A stretch of 11,274 bases of DNA from positions 1 to 11,274 of the forward strand of contig JASEHG010000044.1 in the NCBI GenBank assembly GCA_030018855.1. The letters run 5' to 3'. Position 1 is the first letter of the stretch. Every line of letters starts with the position of its first letter. Origin of the DNA: Candidatus Brocadiaceae bacterium (GTDB lineage Bacteria; Planctomycetota; Brocadiia; Brocadiales; Bathyanammoxibiaceae). Below, in pieces: positions 6,423-11,274 of the stretch. The position numbers and the translations under genes are program-made. The notes under the pieces were generated by a model. The model saw only the letters and a program-made list of their open reading frames with translations. It was not told where the DNA came from and ran no database searches.

Positions 6423-8445
6423 GCCCCTCCAGGAAAATTTGGCCCTGCAGTGCCAGTGCAGTATACTTAACGTAGACGGTTTACATGCAAGACCAGCCAC
6501 GCGTTTCGCCAAGACTGCCAACCAATTCGCCTCCGAAATAAGGGTGGCGGCAAAGCATAGAGAGGTTAATGGCAAGAGCGTCATAGAACTCCTCACCCTG
6601 GGGGCTGAAAGGGGTACAGACATACGCATAGCGGTTAGCGGGCCGGATGCCCACGAGGCCCTCCGCGCCCTGGAAGCCCTGGTTAGTTCTAACTTTGATG
6701 AACAGGTGATGCTGACCAGAAAGGGCATTGCCCTGGCCCCAGGCGTGGTAGTGGGGAAGGCCCACATCCTGGAGGGTAAGGAATACTGGATAGTCCGCAG
6801 TTTCATCTCAGAGGAGGAGGTGCCTAACGAGACAAAGAGGCTGGAAAGGGCCATCCGGGAGGCCAAGCAGGAACTGCTGGAACTTGAGGGGAAGGTCTCT
6901 TCCCGTTTAGGTCACGAGGTGGGCACCATCCTGGGCGTCCACAGGACAATCCTCCAGGACCACCGCTTGAAAGAGGAATTTACAACTAAAATAAGAGACT
7001 TACGTGTAAAGGCCGAATTCGCCATTTATAGTGTGCTGAGAAATTACATAAAAGAGTTTCAGAGTATAGATGACACTTACCTGAAAGAGCGGGCCGGCGA
7101 CATCCTGGACATAGAAGACCGTCTCTTAAGGATACTCGGAGGAGAAAAGAGGGAGGCCATCGGATACCTGAAGGAAGAGGTGGTGCTTATCGCCCATGAC
7201 CTCACCCCCTCTGAAGCGGCCTCCATGAACACCACCAGTATAAAGGGTTTTGCCACTGAAGTAGGAGGAAGGACCTCTCACACGGCTATCCTGGCCAGGA
7301 CACTGGGCATCCCAGGGGTGGTGGGACTGGGCCGCATTACCACCGACGTCTATCAGGGAGACCCCGTCATCATAGACGGCAACCGTGGTATTGTTATCAT
7401 CAGGCCAGATGAGGACACCCTTGAGGAGTACCAGAGAAAGGAAAAGACTATACGGGTCTTTGAATCCAGGCTTACCCAGCAGCTTAAGGACCAACCTGCA
7501 GAGACCCCGGATGGCAGGCAGATACAAATCTTTGCCAACATAGATTTCCCCAAGGAGATAGAGGTCTTCCTCAGATACGGTGCCACCGGAGTGGGCCTCT
7601 ACCGTACCGAGTATCTGTTCCTGGAGTGCAGGAACAGCCCCACGGAAGAAGACCACTATAACGCCTATCTAGCGGCCAATAAGGAGCTAAAGGACCTTCC
7701 CCTTATAATAAGGACGATGGACCTGGGCGCTGACAAGTTCGGAGACGGCTACAAAGAGGCCAACCCCTTCCTGGGGTGCCGCTCTATACGCTACTGTTTT
7801 GACCACCCGGAACTCTTCCTGACCCAGTTGAAGGCACTGCTTAGGGCCTCTGCGGTGAACAAGGACCTGAAAATACTCTTCCCCCTCATATCCAGCCTGG
7901 CGGAACTGCGGCAGGCAAAGGCAATGGTGCAGGAGACCATGGAAGTCCTCTCCGGGAGGGGCGAGGCCTTCAATGAAAAGATACCTATAGGGGCAATGAT
8001 AGAGGTGCCTTCCTCCGTGTTAATTGCAGATAGCCTGGCCAGGGAGGTTGATTTCTTCAGCATCGGGACCAATGACCTGGTGCAATATTCTCTGGCCATT
8101 GACAGGGACAATGAAAAGGTGGCCTTCATGTACTGCCCCGTCCATCCAGCCATCCTCAGGCTATTGAAGATGTGCATAGAGGTGGCAGAGGATAATAACA
8201 TCCCAGTGACCATGTGTGGAGAGATGGGCAGCGAGCTTGAATACATCATCCTCCTCCTGGGTCTGGGCCTTCAGCAATTCAGCATCTCTTCCCCCGTCTT
8301 AATCCCTGCGATTAAGAAGATTATCCGCAGTATTACTTATGAGGAGGCTAAGGAGATAGCTGAGAAGGTCTTAAGGTTTACCCAGCCGGAGGAATCTATT
8401 AATTACTTGAAAAAAATTACCGACAAAATTATTCCGGTACTTTAG
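6406..8445 (+). CDS. ptsI: Fused HPr-Enzyme I, PEP-protein phosphotransferase
   Basis: The 679-residue cytosolic protein joins two PTS enzymes. Residues about 12-98 are an HPr domain with phospho-accepting His27 (DGLHARPATRF) and a conserved serine, Ser58 (NGKSVIELLTLGA), at the position used by HPr kinase in other bacteria. Enzyme I begins near 105 (TRKGIALAPGVVVGKA). It has phospho-His292 (GGRTSHTAILARTLGIPGVVG), PEP-site motifs GVGLYRTEYLF (396-406) and EVPSSVLIAD (533-542), FFSIGTNDLVQYSLAIDR (550-567), and catalytic Cys604 (CGEMGSE). All key residues are present, so phosphate should pass from PEP to His292, then His27, then EIIA His69. There is no GAF domain as in EI-Ntr. The ATG at 6406 lies inside ptsN (17-nt overlap) with a weak AG-rich Shine-Dalgarno. 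A symbol such as ptsP would be equally fair. Confidence 0.93.
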   Translation: MVTASKPLQENLALQCQCSILNVDGLHARPATRFAKTANQFASEIRVAAKHREVNGKSVIELLTLGAERGTDIRIAVSGPDAHEALRALEALVSSNFDEQVMLTRKGIALAPGVVVGKAHILEGKEYWIVRSFISEEEVPNETKRLERAIREAKQELLELEGKVSSRLGHEVGTILGVHRTILQDHRLKEEFTTKIRDLRVKAEFAIYSVLRNYIKEFQSIDDTYLKERAGDILDIEDRLLRILGGEKREAIGYLKEEVVLIAHDLTPSEAASMNTTSIKGFATEVGGRTSHTAILARTLGIPGVVGLGRITTDVYQGDPVIIDGNRGIVIIRPDEDTLEEYQRKEKTIRVFESRLTQQLKDQPAETPDGRQIQIFANIDFPKEIEVFLRYGATGVGLYRTEYLFLECRNSPTEEDHYNAYLAANKELKDLPLIIRTMDLGADKFGDGYKEANPFLGCRSIRYCFDHPELFLTQLKALLRASAVNKDLKILFPLISSLAELRQAKAMVQETMEVLSGRGEAFNEKIPIGAMIEVPSSVLIADSLAREVDFFSIGTNDLVQYSLAIDRDNEKVAFMYCPVHPAILRLLKMCIEVAEDNNIPVTMCGEMGSELEYIILLLGLGLQQFSISSPVLIPAIKKIIRSITYEEAKEIAEKVLRFTQPEESINYLKKITDKIIPVL

Positions 8446-8466
8446 TAATCAACGGGTTTCACTGAT

Positions 8467-8561
8467 GTAGGGCAGGCCGTGCCTCAGGCAGACTGCCTCT
8501 GGCGGGCCTTTGGGCGTAGCCGATATGGACAGGTTTAAAAGCCGCCCCTACGTTGGTTTTT
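8467..8561 (+). repeat. Palindrome-rich intergenic element after ptsI, possible terminator
   Basis: The outer arms GTAGGGCAGGC (8467-8477) and GCCGCCCCTAC (8541-8551) pair at 9 of 11 positions. Inside them, GCCTCAGGCAG (8481-8491) and CTGCCTCTGGC (8493-8503) form a second near-palindrome. GGGCGTAGCC (8512-8521) is the reverse complement of GGCTACGCCC at 16-25. The outer stem is followed by GTTGG and five Ts (8557-8561), so the whole may terminate the hpf-ptsN-ptsI transcript. It shares AGGGCAGGCC and a CAGGCRGACTG block with the element inside folK, which suggests a dispersed repeat family. No gene is seen in 8446-8586. Confidence 0.55.
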
Positions 8562-8598
8562 AAGTCTACCTGAAAGAGGTAAGAAGATAATAGTAAGA

Positions 8599-9216
8599 TT
8601 GAGATTTCAGAAGAAGGGGCCCCTGAAGTTCATATCTCATCATGACCTGATGAGATTGCTAGAAAGGGCCCTGAGGAGGGCAGAACTTCCCATCAAGATG
8701 ACCCAGGGATTTAACCCCAGGCTCAGGATGTCTTTCCCCCTGGCCCTGGCCCTGGGTATAGAGGGGCATGAGGAGATAGTAGAGCTGGAACTCTCCCAAT
8801 GGTTGTCCCCCAAGACCCTGGTGGAGCAATTGAAGGCACAGCTCGTGGAAGGGTTGGATATAATCTCGGCAGAGGTTATAGCCCCTTCCTCTTCCAGAGT
8901 GGAAGAGATAGTGTATCAGGTGCAGTTCCACGGCCCCCAGACCATTGCCCCAGAGAAGATTGAGGGACTACTGAACCTTAAAGAGTACTGGACGTCAAGG
9001 GAGAGGGACGGGAAAAAGAAGGCCGTCAATCTCCGCCCTTCTATCCGCTCAGTCACCCAGAGAGAGGGGTGTCTGGAGATAAGGTTCAAAGTCCTTCAGG
9101 AAGGTACTGCCCGCCCCGAAGAGGTCCTTGAGGCCCTCGGACTAGAACCCCCTTTACATACTAACTTCAAGATAGCCAGGGTAAAGGTGCTTTTGTCTCC
9201 CCTGGCAGTTGCCTGA
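8599..9216 (+). CDS. TIGR03936/DUF2344 radical SAM-associated protein
   Basis: The 205-residue protein is recognised as the TIGR03936/DUF2344 family by its N-terminus RFQKKGPLKFISHHDLMRLL, then ERALRRAELPIKMTQGFNPRLRMSFPLALALG. It has no radical SAM cysteine motif and its function is unknown. The family is usually fused to, or next to, the TIGR03960 radical SAM protein, which is here 6.6 kb upstream at 153. The start is doubtful. TTG 8599 is the only canonical start available (the frame opens after TAA at 8536), but AGAGGT (8575-8580) lies 18 nt before it. ATA at 8587 is 6 nt from AGAGGT and would give (M)IVRLRFQKKG. The TGA stop falls within the left arm of the palindromic element at 9211-9270. 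ribonuclease G/E follows after 72 nt. Confidence 0.85.
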   Translation: MRFQKKGPLKFISHHDLMRLLERALRRAELPIKMTQGFNPRLRMSFPLALALGIEGHEEIVELELSQWLSPKTLVEQLKAQLVEGLDIISAEVIAPSSSRVEEIVYQVQFHGPQTIAPEKIEGLLNLKEYWTSRERDGKKKAVNLRPSIRSVTQREGCLEIRFKVLQEGTARPEEVLEALGLEPPLHTNFKIARVKVLLSPLAVA

Positions 9217-9270
9217 GGTGCACGCCCAAGGCGGAGGAGTTCGCCTCATGCGGATAAGGCCACCCCAGGC
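9211..9270 (+). repeat. Palindromic element overlapping the DUF2344 stop, upstream of rng
   Basis: The outer arms GCCTGAGGTG (9211-9220) and CACCCCAGGC (9261-9270) pair at 9 of 10 positions. The inner arms AGGCGGA (9229-9235) and TTCGCCT (9240-9246) pair with one G-U over the loop GGAG. The TGA of the DUF2344 gene is within the left outer arm, and the ribonuclease Shine-Dalgarno starts 2 nt after the right arm. The stretch 9242-9275 resembles the folK element (shared CGCCT, GCGGAT, AAGG and CCAGGC blocks in the same order). It is a likely third member of that family and could influence rng translation by structure next to its ribosome binding site. Confidence 0.6.
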
Positions 9271-9288
9271 AGGGAGGTGAAATAAATT

Positions 9289-10815
9289 ATGGGCAAAAAG
9301 ATGTTAATAAACGTGGTAGAACCAGAGGAGTGCCGTATAGCCATCCTTGAGGACCACACCCTGGAGGAACTCTACATAGAGCGTATCTCCAGGGGACAAG
9401 TAGTAGGCAACGTCTACAAGGGTAAGATTATGAACGTAGAACCCAGTCTGGAGGCTGCTTTTGTAGACGTAGGTCTCAAAAGAAACGGTTTCCTTCACGT
9501 TAGTGAAGTAATAGAACCTTCCACCGAAAAGGCCGAACCGGGCGAAGAAGGCCACCGCCACAGGATGACTAACAGGCGGATACAAACCCTCTTAAGCCCT
9601 GGCCAGGAAGTCCTCGTGCAGGTAACTAAGGAAGCAGTTGGGGAGAAGGGTCCAAGCCTTACCACCGACATCAGCCTCCCTGGCCGATTCCTCGTCCTCA
9701 TGCCTTATGCCAGGAAACACGGTATCTCCAGGAAGATTGTTGAAGAATCAGAGCGTCAGAGGCTGAGACAGGTAATAGAAGAGCTAAATCCCCCTGCCAA
9801 CATGGGTCTGATAGTCCGTACGGCGGGGGCTAACCAGATCAAACGAGAACTCTCCAAAGACCTCCACTACCTGCTGAGGCTTTGGAAGGCAGTAGAGGAG
9901 AGGAACAAGACCACCACCGCCCCGGCCCTTATATACCAGGAGAGCGACCTGGTCACCAAGACCATCCGTGACATCTACTCCACAGATATACAAGAAATAA
10001 TAGTGGATTCAGAGGCCACCTATGAGAAGGCCAGGGATTTCCTCGGACAGATAATGCCCAAGGCCGAAAAGGGGGTAAAGCTCTATAAGAAAGAAGAGCC
10101 CCTCTTTCACAAGTATAATATTGAGCAAGAGATAGAAAGGATTATACAGAAGAAGATACCACTGCGCCATGGCCATGGTGGTTCCCTGGTTATAGAGCAG
10201 ACGGAGGCCCTGGTGGCCATAGACGTCAACAGCGGACGCTTCAAGGCAGGGGCAGACCCGGAGGAGACCGCCTTCAGGACTAACATGGAGGCCGCCAAAG
10301 AGGTAGTCAGACAAATACGTTTGCGTGACCTGGGGGGAGTTATTATAATAGACTTCATTGACATGCTGGAAGAGGGCCATAACCGTGCCGTGGAAAAGAC
10401 CATGCTGGAGAACCTCAAGAGGGATAAGGCCCGCACCAAGATGCTCAAGATGTCAAGGTTTGGTATTATAGAACTCACGCGCCAGAGGCTCAGACCCAGC
10501 CTGAGGGACGTCCTCTACGAGAACTGCTCCACCTGCCGGGGTACCGGGTATACCAAGACCGTGGAGAGTCTCAGTCTGGAGGTCATGCGGGAGATAAAAT
10601 CCGTCCTCAGCCACCCGGAGCTAAAGACCATAGAGGTGGAGGCAGACCCGAGGGTGTCCCAGCATCTGCTGAACCAGAAGCGGCGACAGCTCTCAGAACT
10701 AGAGGAAAGTTACCATAAGCGCATCCTCATAAACAGCATCCAGATGAATGGGTTGAAGCCAGGCACGGTACAGATAAGGTACCTCAGGGCCGACGGTCAG
10801 CCCATGTCCATATAA
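9289..10815 (+). CDS. rng: Ribonuclease G/E family endoribonuclease
   Basis: The 508-residue protein has the RNase E/G catalytic core without the long C-terminal degradosome scaffold of RNase E. An S1 RNA-binding domain is at about 38-125 (GNVYKGKIMNVEPSLEAAFV, GFLHVSEV), interrupted by a charged insert at about 77-98. The catalytic Mg-binding aspartates are Asp312 (VAIDVNSGRF) and Asp355 (GGVIIIDFIDM). The Zn-link CSTC supplies Cys413 and Cys416 for the subunit interface. ELTRQRLRPSL (395-405) is also typical. It should cleave single-stranded A/U-rich RNA from 5'-monophosphate ends, in 5S/16S rRNA maturation and mRNA decay. ATG 9289 follows AGGGAGGTGA (9271-9280) by 8 nt, among the best ribosome binding sites in the window. 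It lies 15 nt before rplU, a common arrangement. Confidence 0.93.
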   Translation: MGKKMLINVVEPEECRIAILEDHTLEELYIERISRGQVVGNVYKGKIMNVEPSLEAAFVDVGLKRNGFLHVSEVIEPSTEKAEPGEEGHRHRMTNRRIQTLLSPGQEVLVQVTKEAVGEKGPSLTTDISLPGRFLVLMPYARKHGISRKIVEESERQRLRQVIEELNPPANMGLIVRTAGANQIKRELSKDLHYLLRLWKAVEERNKTTTAPALIYQESDLVTKTIRDIYSTDIQEIIVDSEATYEKARDFLGQIMPKAEKGVKLYKKEEPLFHKYNIEQEIERIIQKKIPLRHGHGGSLVIEQTEALVAIDVNSGRFKAGADPEETAFRTNMEAAKEVVRQIRLRDLGGVIIIDFIDMLEEGHNRAVEKTMLENLKRDKARTKMLKMSRFGIIELTRQRLRPSLRDVLYENCSTCRGTGYTKTVESLSLEVMREIKSVLSHPELKTIEVEADPRVSQHLLNQKRRQLSELEESYHKRILINSIQMNGLKPGTVQIRYLRADGQPMSI

Positions 10816-10830
10816 ATAAGGAGGTAAACC

Positions 10831-11145
10831 GTGTACGCCATCATCAAGGATAGGGGTAAACAGTATAAGGTCTCCCCGGGAGAGTGCCTCCTGATAGACC
10901 TTGTGGAGGGACTAAAGGAAAAGGACCCCATTGAGTTCTCAGAGGTAATAGCGGTGGGGGACGAATCCAATACCAGGATAGGTAACCCCCTGGTTGCCGG
11001 GGCAAAGGTGCTGGCAGAGGTGGAATGTCAGACACTGGGAGAGAAGGTAAGGATTATCAAGTTCCGCCGCAGGGAGAACTACAGGAGGAAGAGGGGACAC
11101 AGGCAGGCATTTACCCAGGTGAAAATCAATGAAATTTGTGTATAA
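10831..11145 (+). CDS. rplU: 50S ribosomal protein L21
   Basis: The 104-residue protein is full length for L21, a 23S rRNA-binding protein of the large subunit. It has the N-terminal MYAIIKDRGKQYKVSPGE, the central VLAEV, and the conserved basic C-terminal segment IIKFRRRENYRRKRGHRQ (about 75-92), then FTQVKINEI. The start is GTG at 10831, five bases after a full AAGGAGGT Shine-Dalgarno (10818-10825). It lies 15 nt after the ribonuclease gene and 21 nt before rpmA, the near-universal rplU-rpmA pairing. No ribosomal-protein leader structure fits in the 15-nt gap, so expression presumably depends on upstream readthrough. Confidence 0.97.
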   Translation: MYAIIKDRGKQYKVSPGECLLIDLVEGLKEKDPIEFSEVIAVGDESNTRIGNPLVAGAKVLAEVECQTLGEKVRIIKFRRRENYRRKRGHRQAFTQVKINEICV

Positions 11146-11166
11146 TATAACTTAGGAGATTAGGTC

Positions 11167-11274
11167 ATGGCACATAAAAAAGGACAAGGTTCTACAAAGA
11201 ATGGGAGAGACAGTAATCCCCAAATGCGAGGCGTCAAGAGATACGGCGGACAGCTTGTTACTGCCGGTTCCATC
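11167..11274 (+). CDS. rpmA: 50S ribosomal protein L27 (5' part, cut by window end)
   Basis: The first 36 codons are present and the gene runs off the right edge; the full protein is normally about 85 residues. MAHKKGQGSTKNGRDSNPQM, then RGVKRYGGQLVTAGSI, is unmistakable L27. Its N-terminus reaches the peptidyl-transferase centre. It starts directly at MAHKKG, without the N-terminal extension removed by the Prp protease in Firmicutes. ATG 11167 follows AGGAG (11154-11158) by 8 nt. The codon for residue 7, CAA (Gln), replaces the more common Gly, a minor variation. Confidence 0.96.
   Translation, partial: MAHKKGQGSTKNGRDSNPQMRGVKRYGGQLVTAGSI

Noticed and set aside
7126..7656. Long minus-strand reading frames opposite ptsI, rng and the radical SAM gene.
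   Set aside because: They sit opposite strongly conserved plus-strand genes, have no recognisable domains or ribosome binding sites, and follow from the codon bias of the sense strand.
8526..8554. TGGACA (8526-8531) and TACGTT (8549-8554) at 17-nt spacing as a promoter for the DUF2344 gene.
   Set aside because: The -10 matches only 3 of 6 and it lies inside the palindromic element, so the match is too weak to list.
11118..11146. TATAAT at 11141-11146 as a promoter for rpmA.
   Set aside because: It overlaps the rplU stop codon and the -35 position at 17 nt is GGTGAA, a poor match. rplU and rpmA are normally co-transcribed.
1..11274. A novel defence, CRISPR or mobile gene cassette.
   Set aside because: Every substantial gene belongs to a known conserved bacterial family, and no repeat-spacer array, transposase, integrase or toxin-antitoxin pair is visible.

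Overview
The window is an 11.3 kb, gene-dense, entirely plus-strand block of bacterial housekeeping genes with very short gaps and several overlaps. Gene content points to a Gram-negative (outer-membrane) bacterium: an LptF/LptG-type permease is present, and ribosomal protein L27 begins directly at MAHKKG without the cleavable N-terminal extension seen in Firmicutes. Base composition looks balanced by eye, with heavy use of AGG/AGA for Arg and ATA for Ile. I lean weakly towards a Planctomycetota (Brocadiales-like) or other deep-branching Gram-negative lineage, but the sequence does not settle this.

Layout. (1) 1-152: leader with a GC-rich hairpin and a possible -10 box. (2) 153-4426: a tightly packed run of a TIGR03960-type radical SAM protein, folK (folate synthesis), an LptF/LptG-family LPS-export permease and a carbon-nitrogen hydrolase, the last three linked by 2 nt, -4 nt and -20 nt junctions. 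It ends in a terminator-like hairpin. (3) 4427-4653: a 227-nt gap whose last 38 nt are two tandem 19-bp imperfect repeats running into the start codon of comF (4654-5424). (4) 5468-8445: a near-consensus sigma70 promoter followed by hpf (ribosome hibernation), ptsN (EIIA-Ntr) and a fused HPr-Enzyme I gene. This is a compact regulatory phosphotransferase cassette with no sugar permease visible. (5) 8446-8598: a palindrome-rich intergenic element. (6) 8599 to end: a TIGR03936/DUF2344 protein, ribonuclease G/E, rplU and the 5' part of rpmA, an arrangement familiar from many bacteria.

How the parts relate. The TIGR03960 and TIGR03936 proteins are commonly neighbours or fused just upstream of rng-rplU-rpmA. 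Here they bracket a roughly 6.6 kb insert of envelope, folate and PTS/hibernation genes. The hpf-ptsN-ptsI trio suggests a link between PEP-dependent phosphorylation state and ribosome dormancy.

The most unusual signal is not a gene. It is a family of short palindromic elements with core GCCTNAGGCNGA. One copy lies in frame inside folK and matches an approximately 14-residue expansion of the protein. One lies between ptsI and the DUF2344 gene, and one overlaps the DUF2344 stop codon upstream of rng. The DUF2344 gene also lacks a well-placed canonical start, and an AUA codon sits where the start would be expected. I see no CRISPR array, tRNA, rRNA, insertion sequence, phage gene or defence system, and no strong case for a wholly new protein system.
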